Assembly (NCBI RefSeq): GCF_902497995.1
Contig: NZ_CABVII010000003.1
Span: 1-64,000 of the forward strand
Reading direction: 5' to 3'
Length of the DNA stretch: 64,000 bases
Source of the DNA: Pseudomonas fluorescens
GTDB lineage: Bacteria; Pseudomonadota; Gammaproteobacteria; Pseudomonadales; Pseudomonadaceae
Within the stretch, counting starts at the first letter, position 1. Every line of letters begins with the position of its first letter. Under the pieces are notes generated by a model. The model worked only from the letters and a program-made list of their open reading frames with translations. It did no database searches and was not told where the DNA came from. The position numbers and the translations under genes are program-made. This document shows positions 55,349 through 64,000 of the stretch, piece after piece.

Positions 55349-56344
55349 TCAGACCCAGCGCAAACGTCGGAATAACCACCACTGCCCCATTGCCACCGAG
55401 AGCATCAACAGACAGGCGACGAGGAAGCCATAGGGGCTTTCGGAGAACGGGATTCCGCCGACATTGATCCCCAGAAGACCGGTCAGAAAACTCATCGGCA
55501 AAAAGATCCCGGTGATGATCCCGAAGCGGTACATCGTGCGGTTCATGCGCACGCTCAAACGTCTATCTTCGGCCTCCAGGACCAGCCCCACCCGCTCCCG
55601 GGTCAGTTCCAGCTCTTCGAGATAGCGGGTCAGGCTGTTGTTCAATTCGTTCCAGTAATCGCCATCGTCCTCGACGAACCAGGGCAATTTTATCCGCGTC
55701 AGCTGACCGAAAATATCCCGTTGCGGAGCGAGAAAGCGCTTCAGCGCAGCCGCCCTGCGCCGGATCTGCAAAACGGCTCCATGCTCGGGGGTATACCGTT
55801 CGTCGGCATCCAGCTTTTCTTCTTCCTCATCGACCACTTCCGAGAGGCAAGCGACCAGGTCCTGCACTTTGTGGGTGAGGTACTGAGCCATATAAAGGAT
55901 GAGTTCGGAGGCGGTTTTCGGCCCTTTGCCTGCGGCGAGCTGCACCAGCAGCTCGTCGGTGGCGCGCAATGGACGCAAGCGCAGGGAAATGACCCGTTGG
56001 GCCGAGGCGAAGATCCGCACCGACACCATGTCTTCCGGCTCGGCCCCGGGGTTGAGGTTGACCCCGCGCAAAAACAGCAGCAGCTCGGAGTCCGGCAATG
56101 GCAAAAGACGCGGCCGGGTGTTCTCTTCCAGCAGCAGGTCACAGCTGAATTCGCTCAGGCCGCTGGATTTACGCAGCCAGGTCTGGGTTTGCGGGTGACT
56201 GCGATCCCAGTGCAACCACAGGCTTTCATGGGCCTGCAGCTGCAAGTCATCGAGTTCAGTCCGGGCTATCGAACGCGCACCGCCTTTACCGTCCAGCACC
56301 AGGGCATGTACCAGCCCCCACTGCGCGTTTTCTTCCTCGAACAT
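55349..56344 (-). CDS. cmaX: CmaX, CorA-type magnesium/zinc transporter-like protein
   Basis: A 331-residue CorA/ZntB-family protein: a long cytoplasmic domain with coiled helices (residues about 1-265) and two C-terminal membrane helices. The loop after the first helix reads GLLGINVGGIP, i.e. GIN in place of the CorA GMN selectivity motif, more like ZntB-type members. AAGGAG lies before the ATG. First gene of the cmaX-cfrX-cmpX operon. Confidence 0.92.
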   Translation of the reverse strand: MFEEENAQWGLVHALVLDGKGGARSIARTELDDLQLQAHESLWLHWDRSHPQTQTWLRKSSGLSEFSCDLLLEENTRPRLLPLPDSELLLFLRGVNLNPGAEPEDMVSVRIFASAQRVISLRLRPLRATDELLVQLAAGKGPKTASELILYMAQYLTHKVQDLVACLSEVVDEEEEKLDADERYTPEHGAVLQIRRRAAALKRFLAPQRDIFGQLTRIKLPWFVEDDGDYWNELNNSLTRYLEELELTRERVGLVLEAEDRRLSVRMNRTMYRFGIITGIFLPMSFLTGLLGINVGGIPFSESPYGFLVACLLMLSVAMGQWWLFRRLRWV

Positions 56345-56370
56345 CCTCACTCCTTTGTGGGTACGCCAGC

Positions 56371-56862
56371 TTATTCAGGCATTTCCAGCGGGCTCGGCGA
56401 GATGATCACGCCGTTGTTGTCCGCATAAATGTAATGGCCTGGATGGAACGTCACGCCAGCAAAGGTCACGGCCACGTTGAGATCGCCGATACCGCGTTTG
56501 TCGGTTTTCATCGGGTGACTGGCCAGGGCCTGAACCCCCAGCTCGGTTTGCGCGATGACGTCGACGTCGCGGATGCAACCGTAGATCACCAGCCCTTCCC
56601 AGCCGTTTTTCGCGGCTTTCTCGGCCAGCAGGTCGCCCAGCAGTGCGCAGCGCAGCGAACCGCCGCCGTCGACTACCAATACCTTGCCCTCACCCTTGAG
56701 CTCGACCTGCTCCTTGACCAGCGAGTTGTCTTCGAAGCATTTGATGGTCACGATTTCGCCGCCGAAGGAATCATGGCCGCCGAAATTGCTGAACATCGGT
56801 TCCAGCACCTGCACCAGCTCCGGATAGGCGTCGCACAGGTCAGGCGTGAGGTAATGTTTCAT
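56371..56862 (-). CDS. rraA: RraA-like protein
   Basis: A 163-residue member of the RraA/MenG-like family ([34 protein letters not shown] … [36 protein letters not shown]). The G-D-L-L-A…W-x-G-x-V-I-x-G-x-x-R-D motif is shared by RNase E inhibitors and by class II HMG/CHA aldolases. Sequence alone does not decide between these. It is 26 bases upstream of cmaX. Confidence 0.9.
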   Translation of the reverse strand: MKHYLTPDLCDAYPELVQVLEPMFSNFGGHDSFGGEIVTIKCFEDNSLVKEQVELKGEGKVLVVDGGGSLRCALLGDLLAEKAAKNGWEGLVIYGCIRDVDVIAQTELGVQALASHPMKTDKRGIGDLNVAVTFAGVTFHPGHYIYADNNGVIISPSPLEMPE

Positions 56863-56994
56863 CGAGAAACTCCTGTAAAGAGGAAGGCAAGCACGAACAT
56901 CACTGAGGGCACAGCAGTCGAAAATGACCAGAACAGCTCAACGCGTCATATCTTAGCCGCAAGCCGATGAGAGCGAAATGCCCTTGTTAGAGCA

Positions 56995-57990
56995 TCAGGC
57001 TCGGATCGCAGTGGCAAAATCCGGTTTTTCGCCCAGTAAAGGTGTTCGCTGATCCGCCAGCCAGCGTGCCACCAATGGCCAGACTTCGGTCTGGGCCGCT
57101 TTGCTGACGAGCATTTCTACGTGACCAAAATTATCGCCAAAGCCCTGTTCGCGACCCAGGGTAACGAATTGTTTGTGCTCAGAACCCACCTGATCGAACA
57201 GTTTACGACAGGCCCAGGCCGGATCCTGATGGTCACCCGTGGCACTCACGGCCAGCACTGGCAACTGGACGTCGGCCAGTCCGGCCCACCAATCTTTATC
57301 GGCATCGCCAAAACGCCCGAACAGGCCATACCAGCGCATGCTTTCCAGCGCCAGACCGATCGGCTCGTCTTCCGGACCGCGCTTGAGCCGCGACCCGGAC
57401 AGCTGGGCAAAACGCTTGAGAATAAAGCGCCCGCTCCACTCCACCGGCGGAAATTTCAACGGCCAGTAGGTTCGGCTGACCTGTGTACCGAAGAATGCCG
57501 CAGAAGCCACGACCGGTTCGCCGATGTACTCACCGCCCAATGCCGCGGCCAGTGTAATGCCGCCGAGGGAGTGACCGATCCAGTGCGGGGCCTGGCCACT
57601 TTGCTCACGCACGAAGGCGCCAATGGCGGGCAGATCGTATCGAGCGTAATCGGCAACGCGGTTGTTGCGATAGTTCTGGTTGCGCTGGGACAAGCCATGA
57701 CCGCGCATTTCCGCAATCCACACATCGAACCCCTGGCGCGCCAGATAAGCGCCCAGCCCCAGGCCTTTGGGGGAAAACCAGAACCGTCGATTGGAAAAGC
57801 TGCCGTGCAACAGGATCACCGGCACGCCACGCACGGCGGGCTCGTCGGCCATGCCGAGTCGTGTCACAGCCAATTCGACGGTGCCGTCGGGGCTGTTGCC
57901 GGGTTTCAAACGATAGACGTCTTCGCTCAGATCACCGCGTCGTTCGGCGCTGAGCAAGGCGACAGGAAATAGGTTGCTGCTGCTTTGCAT
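56995..57990 (-). CDS. Alpha/beta-hydrolase
   Basis: A 331-residue serine hydrolase. The oxyanion motif is LLHGSFSNRRFW, the nucleophile elbow is GHSLGG (the Ser in WIGHSLGGI), and a late GHVEM supplies the catalytic histidine. The start ATG at 57990 (MQSSSNLFP) follows AAGAGC. It is next to ppsA as in other pseudomonads. Substrate unknown. Confidence 0.85.
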   Translation of the reverse strand: MQSSSNLFPVALLSAERRGDLSEDVYRLKPGNSPDGTVELAVTRLGMADEPAVRGVPVILLHGSFSNRRFWFSPKGLGLGAYLARQGFDVWIAEMRGHGLSQRNQNYRNNRVADYARYDLPAIGAFVREQSGQAPHWIGHSLGGITLAAALGGEYIGEPVVASAAFFGTQVSRTYWPLKFPPVEWSGRFILKRFAQLSGSRLKRGPEDEPIGLALESMRWYGLFGRFGDADKDWWAGLADVQLPVLAVSATGDHQDPAWACRKLFDQVGSEHKQFVTLGREQGFGDNFGHVEMLVSKAAQTEVWPLVARWLADQRTPLLGEKPDFATAIRA

Positions 57991-58047
57991 AATGCTCTTG
58001 CACAAAAAAGGGCGGCTTCCAGAGGAGCCCGCCCTGCTTGAATCTTA

Positions 58048-58102
58048 AAGCCCCGGCCGAAAGACCGGGGCTTCATACTGTAGGAGCGAGCTTGCTCCTA
58101 CA
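58048..58102 (-). terminator. ppsA terminator followed by a mini-REP hairpin
   Basis: AAGCCCCGG pairs with CCGGGGCTT (58048-58073). Next to it, TGTAGGAGC…GCTCCTACA (58079-58102) is a compact REP-type dyad with almost no loop. Confidence 0.75.
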
Positions 58103-58108
58103 ACATCA

Positions 58109-60484
58109 TCAAGCCGAGGCTTGACCTTCAGCCAGGAAGAACCAGGTTTCCAACACGGAATCGGGGTTCAACGATACGCTTTCGATGCCCTGCTCCATCA
58201 GCCATTTCGCCAGATCAGGGTGGTCCGAAGGACCCTGGCCGCAGATGCCGATGTACTTGCCAGCCTTGTTACAGGCCTGAATAGCATTGGCCAACAGCTT
58301 CTTGACCGCCGGATTACGCTCGTCGAACAGGTGCGCGATGATCCCGGAGTCACGGTCCAGGCCCAGGGTCAACTGGGTCAGGTCGTTGGAGCCGATGGAG
58401 AAACCGTCGAAGAACTCGAGGAATTCTTCCGCCAGGATGGCGTTGGACGGCAGTTCGCACATCATGATCACGCGCAGGCCGTTTTCGCCACGGGCCAGGC
58501 CGTTTTCCGCCAGCAGATCGACCACCTGGCTCGCTTCGCCCAAGGTACGCACGAACGGCACCATGATTTCAACGTTGGTCAGGCCCATCTCGTTGCGCAC
58601 GCGCTTGAGGGCACGGCACTCGAGTTCGAAGCAGTCGCGGAACGCTTCGCTGATGTAACGCGAGGCACCGCGGAAGCCCAGCATCGGGTTTTCTTCTTCC
58701 GGCTCGTAGAGCTTGCCGCCGATCAGGTTGGCGTATTCGTTGGACTTGAAGTCCGACAGACGCACGATGACCTTTTTCGGGTAGAACGCTGCCGCCAGGG
58801 TGCTGATGCCTTCGACCAGCTTCTCGACGTAGAAGCCGACCGGGTCGTCGTAACCGGCGATGCGCTTGTCGACGCTGTCCTTGATGTCCTGCGGCAGGCC
58901 GTCGTAGTTCAACAGCGCCTTGGGGTGCACACCGATCATGCGGTTGATGATGAACTCCAGGCGGGCCAGGCCCACGCCGGCGTTCGGCAGTTGCGCGAAG
59001 TCGAAGGCGCGGTCCGGGTTGCCGACGTTCATCATGATCTTGAACGGCAGATCCGGCATGGCATCCACGGAGTTCTTCTTGATGTCGAAGCCCAGTTCGC
59101 CTTCGAAGATGTAGCCGGTGTCGCCTTCAGCGCAGGAAACGGTCACGCCCTGGCCGTCTTTCAACAGCTGGGTGGCGTTGCCGCAACCGACCACCGCCGG
59201 GATGCCCAGCTCACGGGCGATGATCGCCGCGTGGCAGGTACGGCCGCCGCGGTTGGTGACGATGGCGCTGGCGCGCTTCATGACCGGTTCCCAGTCCGGG
59301 TCGGTCATGTCGGAGACCAGCACGTCGCCTGGCTGGACCTTGTCCATCTCCGACACGTCCTTGATGATGCGGACCTTGCCGGCGCCGATGCGCTGGCCGA
59401 TGGCGCGACCTTCCACCAGCACGGTGCCGGTTTCTTTCAACAGGTACCGTTCCATGACATTCGCCGAGGTACGGCTCTTCACGGTTTCAGGACGGGCCTG
59501 AACGATATAGAGCTTGCCGTCGTCGCCGTCTTTGGCCCACTCGATGTCCATCGGGCACTTGTAGTGCTTTTCGATGATCATCGCTTGCTTGGCCAGTTCG
59601 CTGACTTCGGCGTCGCTCAGGCAGAAACGGGCGCGATCGGCCTTGTCGACGTCGATGGTCTTGACCGACTTGCCGGCCGTGGCGACTTCGCCGTAGATCA
59701 TCTTGATGGCCTTGCTGCCCAGGTTGCGACGCAGGATGGCCGGACGACCAGCCGCCAGCGTGCCCTTGTGGACATAGAACTCATCCGGGTTCACCGCGCC
59801 CTGCACGACGGTTTCACCCAGGCCGTAGGCGCCGGTGATGAACACCACGTCACGGAAGCCCGATTCGGTATCGAGGGTGAACATCACGCCGGCGGTGCCG
59901 GTTTCGGAACGGACCATGCGCTGCACGCCGGCCGACAGGGCCACCAGCTTGTGGTCGAAGCCCTGGTGGACGCGGTAGGAAATGGCGCGGTCGTTGAACA
60001 AAGAGGCGAACACCTCTTTGGCGGCGCGAATGACGTTTTCGACGCCACGGATGTTCAGGAAGGTCTCCTGCTGACCGGCGAAGGAAGCGTCCGGCAGGTC
60101 TTCGGCGGTAGCCGACGAGCGCACGGCCACGGCCATGTCAGGGTTGCCGGCCGACAACGTGGCGAACGCGGTGCGGATTTCGGCGTTGAGCTTCTCGGGG
60201 AACTCGGCTTCCATGATCCATTGACGGATCTGCGCGCCGGTCTTGGCCAGAGCGTTCACATCGTCGACGTCCAGGGCGTCGAGCGCGGCATGGATCTGCT
60301 CGTTCAGGCCGCTCAGCTCCAGAAAATCACGATAAGCCTGAGCTGTCGTGGCAAAGCCACCGGGCACCGATACACCGGCACCGGCCAGGTTACTGATCAT
60401 CTCGCCCAGGGATGCGTTCTTGCCCCCCACATGCTCTACATCATGGACGCCGAGCTTATCGAGGGAAACTACGTACTCTACCAA
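58109..60484 (-). CDS. ppsA: Phosphoenolpyruvate synthase
   Basis: PpsA (791 aa) makes PEP from pyruvate and ATP for gluconeogenesis. The N-terminus ([27 protein letters not shown]) is the ATP-grasp part. The phosphorylated histidine lies in [21 protein letters not shown], and the C-terminal PEP-binding barrel contains [12 protein letters not shown]. The start codon is TTG, with GGAGAG six bases upstream. PpsR, its regulator, is divergent. Confidence 0.97.
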   Translation of the reverse strand: MVEYVVSLDKLGVHDVEHVGGKNASLGEMISNLAGAGVSVPGGFATTAQAYRDFLELSGLNEQIHAALDALDVDDVNALAKTGAQIRQWIMEAEFPEKLNAEIRTAFATLSAGNPDMAVAVRSSATAEDLPDASFAGQQETFLNIRGVENVIRAAKEVFASLFNDRAISYRVHQGFDHKLVALSAGVQRMVRSETGTAGVMFTLDTESGFRDVVFITGAYGLGETVVQGAVNPDEFYVHKGTLAAGRPAILRRNLGSKAIKMIYGEVATAGKSVKTIDVDKADRARFCLSDAEVSELAKQAMIIEKHYKCPMDIEWAKDGDDGKLYIVQARPETVKSRTSANVMERYLLKETGTVLVEGRAIGQRIGAGKVRIIKDVSEMDKVQPGDVLVSDMTDPDWEPVMKRASAIVTNRGGRTCHAAIIARELGIPAVVGCGNATQLLKDGQGVTVSCAEGDTGYIFEGELGFDIKKNSVDAMPDLPFKIMMNVGNPDRAFDFAQLPNAGVGLARLEFIINRMIGVHPKALLNYDGLPQDIKDSVDKRIAGYDDPVGFYVEKLVEGISTLAAAFYPKKVIVRLSDFKSNEYANLIGGKLYEPEEENPMLGFRGASRYISEAFRDCFELECRALKRVRNEMGLTNVEIMVPFVRTLGEASQVVDLLAENGLARGENGLRVIMMCELPSNAILAEEFLEFFDGFSIGSNDLTQLTLGLDRDSGIIAHLFDERNPAVKKLLANAIQACNKAGKYIGICGQGPSDHPDLAKWLMEQGIESVSLNPDSVLETWFFLAEGQASA

Positions 60485-60816
60485 GGTGATCTCTCCACTA
60501 ACGGTGTTGGATAAGCTCAGACGCCGGCTGCTCCAGGGAGCGTTTGCCAGCAGTATGGCCTGGACCTGGAAAATAAGTGAGAATGCGGGCCATTGGCGGC
60601 CGGCAAATCGCGCCTATCATATCCAAGATTCGTCACAAGTGTCCTGTGTTGCAAATGCGTTCTTTTTTGGCGAGTGACTGTTGTTGCCAGACAAGGCGCC
60701 GCGACGAGTCATAGCTGGCTATGGCGAGGAGCGGCAACGCAGTATGGCGACAGCAGGCGCCGTCAAAAAGGACCGCATTTGTGATACCGGACACTCACTC
60801 AAGGCCCAAGGTGCAA
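60485..60816. promoter_or_regulatory. Divergent ppsA/ppsR intergenic region
   Basis: 332 bases with both promoters. Bases 60652-60781 are a large near-palindrome listed separately. The rest shows no gene. Confidence 0.6.
60652..60781. repeat. 130-bp near-palindromic element
   Basis: Centred on CATAGC-TG-GCTATG (60710-60723). The ends CAAATGCGTTCTTTTTTGGC (from 60652) and the complement of GCCGTCAAAAAGGACCGCAT (to about 60778) pair with one mismatch and two G-T pairs over 21 positions. Inner arms also pair well (CTGTTGTTGCCAGAC against GTATGGCGACAGCAG). It is unlike the REP family found elsewhere in the window. Confidence 0.85.
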
Positions 60817-61635
60817 ATGAAACGATCTGCCTTCTTTATTTCCGACGGTACCGGCATCACAGCCGAAACCCTCGGCCAAAGCCTCCTGGCGCAGTTCGAA
60901 AACATTACCTTCAGCAAGTTCACGCGACCGTACATCGACAACGCGGATAAAGCGCGGGCCATGGTACAACAAATCAACAAAGCCGCCGAAAACGACGGCT
61001 TCCGGCCGATCATCTTCGACACCATCGTCAATCAGGACATTCGTGAGATCCTCGCAACGTCCAATGGTTTCATGATCGACATTTTCTCGACCTTTCTGGC
61101 GCCTCTTGAACAGGAATTGACCGAGCATTCTTCCTACACCGTCGGCAAGTCCCACTCCATTGGCAGCAATTCCAATTACATGGAGCGGATCGAGGCGGTG
61201 AACTTCGCCCTCGACAATGACGATGGCGCACGCACGCACTATTACGACAAGGCCGACCTGATCCTGGTGGGCGTATCGCGTTGCGGCAAAACCCCGACCT
61301 GCCTGTACATGGCCATGCAATTCGGCATCCGCGCGGCCAATTACCCGCTGACCGAAGACGACATGGAGCGCCTGCAATTGCCGACCGCCCTGCGCACCCA
61401 CCAGCACAAGCTGTTCGGCCTGACCATCGACCCGGACCGCCTCACCGCGATCCGCCACGAGCGCAAGCCCAACAGCCGCTATTCGAGCTACGCCCAGTGC
61501 GAGTTCGAAGTGCGCGAGGTGGAGAACCTGTTTCGTCGGGAGAACATCGCGCACATCAATTCCACGCACTTCTCGGTTGAGGAAATTTCCGCGAAGATCC
61601 TTGTGGAGAAAGGTGTCGAGCGGCGGTTCAAGTAA
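60817..61635 (+). CDS. ppsR: PEP synthase regulatory kinase/pyrophosphorylase
   Basis: PpsR (272 aa) phosphorylates and reactivates PpsA (DUF299 family). The nucleotide-binding motif [10 protein letters not shown] is at about 152-161, and the N-terminus [20 protein letters not shown] is typical. The ATG at 60817 follows AAGG; the frame upstream runs through the palindrome and is spurious. Confidence 0.96.
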   Translation: MKRSAFFISDGTGITAETLGQSLLAQFENITFSKFTRPYIDNADKARAMVQQINKAAENDGFRPIIFDTIVNQDIREILATSNGFMIDIFSTFLAPLEQELTEHSSYTVGKSHSIGSNSNYMERIEAVNFALDNDDGARTHYYDKADLILVGVSRCGKTPTCLYMAMQFGIRAANYPLTEDDMERLQLPTALRTHQHKLFGLTIDPDRLTAIRHERKPNSRYSSYAQCEFEVREVENLFRRENIAHINSTHFSVEEISAKILVEKGVERRFK

Positions 61636-61663
61636 TTCTGCAGCGCCTGCCAGACCGCCTTCG

Positions 61664-61733
61664 CTGTAGGAGCCAGGCTTGCCGGCGAAGGCGCACTCAA
61701 ATACGCCTTCGCCGGCAAGCCTGGCTCCTACAG
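61664..61733. repeat. REP hairpin with perfect 30-bp arms
   Basis: CTGTAGGAGCCAGGCTTGCC… (61664-61693) is the exact complement of 61704-61733, with a ten-base loop, between converging ppsR and prpD. Confidence 0.9.
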
Positions 61734-61742
61734 GGATTAGCG

Positions 61743-63227
61743 TCAGATCACAAACAAATCCACAAACCGATTCACCGGCGTTGCTTCCAGCGCCGCCTGA
61801 TCCTTGCACAACGCAAAAATCTCGGCACTGCGCTGGGCAGTGAACCTCGTCGCCAGGTTCGCCTTGAACTTGTCCTCCAGCAACGCAATCCCGTCGGAAC
61901 GGCGCCGACGATGGCCGATCGGGTACTCAACCACCACGTTTTCGGTGCTCGAGCCGTCCTTGAAAAACACCTGCACCGCGTTGGCGATGGAGCGCTTGTC
62001 GGCTTCCAGGTATTCGCGGGTGTAGCGCGGATCTTCGACGATGACCATTTTCTCGCGCAGCACGTCGATGATCGGATGGGCGGCATGGAAGTCGTCTTCG
62101 TATTGCTCGGCCACAAGATTGCCGAACGCCAGCGGTACGGCCGTCATGTACTGGATGCAGTGATCACGGTCGGCGGCATTGGCCAACGGGCCTACCTTGG
62201 AAATGATGCGGATGGCCGACTCGTGGGTGGTGATGACGATCCTGTCGATGTCGTGCAGGCGATTTCTGACCTGCGGATGCAGGGTCACCGCCGCTTCGCA
62301 GGCGGTTTGGGCATGGAATTCGGCGGGGAAGCTGATTTTGAACAGCACGTTTTCCATGACGTAGCTGCCGAACGACCGGGAGAAACTGAAGGCACGCTTG
62401 TCTTCGGGTTTGAGCGCCAGATCGTTGTTGGTGTGGCTGAACAGTACGTCGTAGAAGCCCCACTGCCTGGCGGTCAGCACCCCGGGGATGCCCATTTCAC
62501 CGCGCATTGCGATGTCCGCCAGACGCACGCCACGGCTGGACGCGTCGCCCGCCGCCCAGGATTTGCGCGACCCGGCATTCGGCGCGTGGCGATAGGTACG
62601 CAGTGCCTGACCGTCGGCAAAAGCGTGGGACAGCGCGGACAGCAGTTGCTCGCGATTGGCGCCCATGAGCTTGGCAGTGACCGCGGTCGAGGCGACCTTC
62701 ACCAGAATGACGTGATCGAGGCCTACGCGATTGAAGGAATTTTCCAGCGCGATGACGCCCTGAATCTCGTGGGCCATGATCATGGCTTCGAGCACCGTGC
62801 GAACGGTCAGCGGCGCCTCGCCATTGGCCAGGCGCTTTTGCGACAGGTGGTCGGCCACCGCCAGAATAGCGCCGAGATTGTCGGACGGATGGCCCCATTC
62901 GGCGGCGAGCCAGGTGTCGTTATAGTCGAGCCAGCGGACGATGCAACCGATGTCCCAGGCGGCCTTGACTGGATCGAGGCGGTAACTGGTGCCGGGGACG
63001 CGCGCGCCGAAAGGCACGATGGTGCCTTCGACGATGGGGCCCAGGTGTTTTGTGCATTCGGGGAAGCGCAGGGCCAGGAGGCCGCAGCCGAGGGTGTCCA
63101 TCAGGCAGTTGCGGGCCGTGTCCAACGCTTCTTTGGACTCGATTTTGAAGGTCAGGACGTAATCGGCAATGTCCTGCAGGACCCTGTCGTAGCCGGGGCG
63201 GTTGTTCAGGTCGACGTTGGCGCTCAT
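61743..63227 (-). CDS. prpD: 2-methylcitrate dehydratase
   Basis: PrpD (494 aa) dehydrates 2-methylcitrate in propionate catabolism. Family motifs include [39 protein letters not shown] and [20 protein letters not shown]. It follows prpF, the usual order at the end of the Pseudomonas prp operon. Confidence 0.96.
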   Translation of the reverse strand: MSANVDLNNRPGYDRVLQDIADYVLTFKIESKEALDTARNCLMDTLGCGLLALRFPECTKHLGPIVEGTIVPFGARVPGTSYRLDPVKAAWDIGCIVRWLDYNDTWLAAEWGHPSDNLGAILAVADHLSQKRLANGEAPLTVRTVLEAMIMAHEIQGVIALENSFNRVGLDHVILVKVASTAVTAKLMGANREQLLSALSHAFADGQALRTYRHAPNAGSRKSWAAGDASSRGVRLADIAMRGEMGIPGVLTARQWGFYDVLFSHTNNDLALKPEDKRAFSFSRSFGSYVMENVLFKISFPAEFHAQTACEAAVTLHPQVRNRLHDIDRIVITTHESAIRIISKVGPLANAADRDHCIQYMTAVPLAFGNLVAEQYEDDFHAAHPIIDVLREKMVIVEDPRYTREYLEADKRSIANAVQVFFKDGSSTENVVVEYPIGHRRRRSDGIALLEDKFKANLATRFTAQRSAEIFALCKDQAALEATPVNRFVDLFVI

Positions 63228-63305
63228 GTTCGATTCACTCTTGAAGTGGTTCGTTGATGGGACCTCGGTTCAGGGCAATCTCATTCTTATTATTGAAATG
63301 CGGTT

Positions 63306-63373
63306 CTGTAGGAGCCAGGCTTGCCGGCGAAGGCGATCTTGAGGACGCCTTCGCCGGCAAGCCTGGCTCCTAC
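63306..63373. repeat. REP hairpin between prpF and prpD
   Basis: CTGTAGGAGCCAGGCTTGCCGGCGAAGGCG and its complement to …CTGGCTCCTAC, inside an operon. Confidence 0.88.
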
Positions 63374-63389
63374 CGGGGATAGGTGTCAG

Positions 63390-64000
63390 TTAGAAAGAAT
63401 CGCCCGGCACGCGGACGTAGCCTTCCATCAGTACCCGTGCGCTGCGGCTCATGATGGCCTTGTTCACGGTCCATTCACCGTTTACCAGACTGGCCTCGGC
63501 GCCCACACGCAAGGTGCCGGACGGATGGCCGAAGCGCACGGCGTTGCGTTCGATACCGCCCGCGGCGAGGTTCACCAGGGTGCCGGATATCGCGGCGGCC
63601 GTGCCGATAGCCACGGCCGCCGTGCCCATCATGGCGTGGTGCAGCTTGCCCATGGACAACGCACGCACCAGCAGGTCGACATCACCCGCCGCGATTGCCT
63701 TGCCGCTGGACGCTACGTAGTCCGCCGGTTTGGCAACGAAGGCCACTTTCGGCGTGTGCTGGCGCTTGGCCGCTTCGTCCAGATCCTTGATCAAGCCCAT
63801 GCGCAGTGCGCCGTAAGCCCGAATGGTTTCAAACATCAGCAAGGCCTTCGGATCGCCGTTGATCGCGCCTTGCAGTTCGGTGCCGGTGTAGCCGATGTCG
63901 GCGGCATTGACGAAAATCGTCGGGATGCCGGCATTGATCATGGTCGCCTTGAAGGTCCCGACCCCGGGCACTTCCAGATCATCCACCAGATTGCCGGTGG
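63390..64000 (-). CDS. prpF: 2-methylaconitate cis-trans isomerase, 3' part
   Basis: The C-terminal half (about 203 codons) of PrpF, which acts with AcnD in the 2-methylcitrate cycle. Visible: NAGIPTIFVNAADIGYTGTELQ, GKLHHAMMGTAAVAIGTAA and HPSGTLRVGA. The reading frame is open to base 64000 (GNLVDDLEVPGVG), so the true start is outside the window; an internal start at 63986 is not credible. Confidence 0.93.
   Translation of the reverse strand, partial: TGNLVDDLEVPGVGTFKATMINAGIPTIFVNAADIGYTGTELQGAINGDPKALLMFETIRAYGALRMGLIKDLDEAAKRQHTPKVAFVAKPADYVASSGKAIAAGDVDLLVRALSMGKLHHAMMGTAAVAIGTAAAISGTLVNLAAGGIERNAVRFGHPSGTLRVGAEASLVNGEWTVNKAIMSRSARVLMEGYVRVPGDSF

Noticed and set aside
58121..60514. 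A 797-codon open frame antisense to ppsA
   Set aside because: It mirrors ppsA almost end to end, has no recognisable domain, and is a composition effect of GC-rich codon usage on the opposite strand.

Overview
The window is a chromosomal segment of a Pseudomonas of the fluorescens/putida type. The evidence is the oprF–sigX–cmpX–cfrX–cmaX–rraA-like block, the ppsA/ppsR pair, rmf with its structured leader, the nasST/nas–nir–cobA assimilation genes, and dozens of REP-type hairpins carrying a recurring GTAGGAGC…GCTTGCCCGCGAA core. All of these match the gene orders I know from pseudomonads. Apart from one AT-richer patch (about 10.4–12.5 kb), it looks like ordinary GC-rich core genome.

Layout. 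0.1–7.5 kb: aromatic/aliphatic amine oxidation. A leftward quinohemoprotein amine dehydrogenase operon (qhpA-D-C-B) is followed, after two small ORFs, by a rightward phenylacetaldehyde-type dehydrogenase behind a clear sigma-54 promoter. 7.7–10.2 kb: dnaX and ybaB/ebfC, without the recR that usually follows. 10.4–12.6 kb: accessory patch with an IS110/IS1111 transposase remnant, a beheaded XRE regulator, three tandem paralogous one-helix membrane peptides, a Rap1a/Tai-like secreted protein and the SRP (4.5S) RNA gene. 12.7–21.8 kb: zinc metallopeptidase, ligA, zipA, smc and a GntR regulator. 22–30.7 kb: purine catabolism (xdhA, xdhB, xdhC, guaD), a second GntR regulator and a BenE-family transporter. 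30.9–40.2 kb: yggL, dacB, a diguanylate cyclase, a dense REP array, rlmL, rmf and pyrD. 40.3–52.3 kb: nitrate/nitrite assimilation (nasS-nasT; nasA plus a PP2C/kinase fusion; nirB-nirD-nasC-cobA). 52.4–58 kb: oprF, sigX, the cmaX-cfrX-cmpX operon, an RraA-like protein and an alpha/beta hydrolase. 58–61.6 kb: ppsA and its regulator ppsR, divergent. 61.7–64 kb: prpD and the 3' part of prpF (2-methylcitrate cycle), which runs off the window.

How the genes work together. The amine dehydrogenase makes aldehydes in the periplasm and the neighbouring ALDH turns them into acids. GuaD makes xanthine from guanine and XdhAB (matured by XdhC) oxidises it. The nitrate block is the most coherent regulatory unit. 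Each of its three transcription units (nasST, nasA-kinase, nirBD-nasC-cobA) starts with a GG-N10-GC sigma-54 promoter, followed by a leader with ANTAR-type A1/G4 hexaloop hairpins and an intrinsic terminator. This fits nitrogen-limitation control plus NasT antitermination. CobA supplies siroheme precursor for NirB.

I found no complete new defence or mobile system. The least explained items are the three tandem small membrane peptides beside the IS scar, a 130-bp near-palindrome between ppsA and ppsR, a REP sequence that supplies the C-terminal tail of CobA, and the PP2C–kinase fusion in the nitrate operon.
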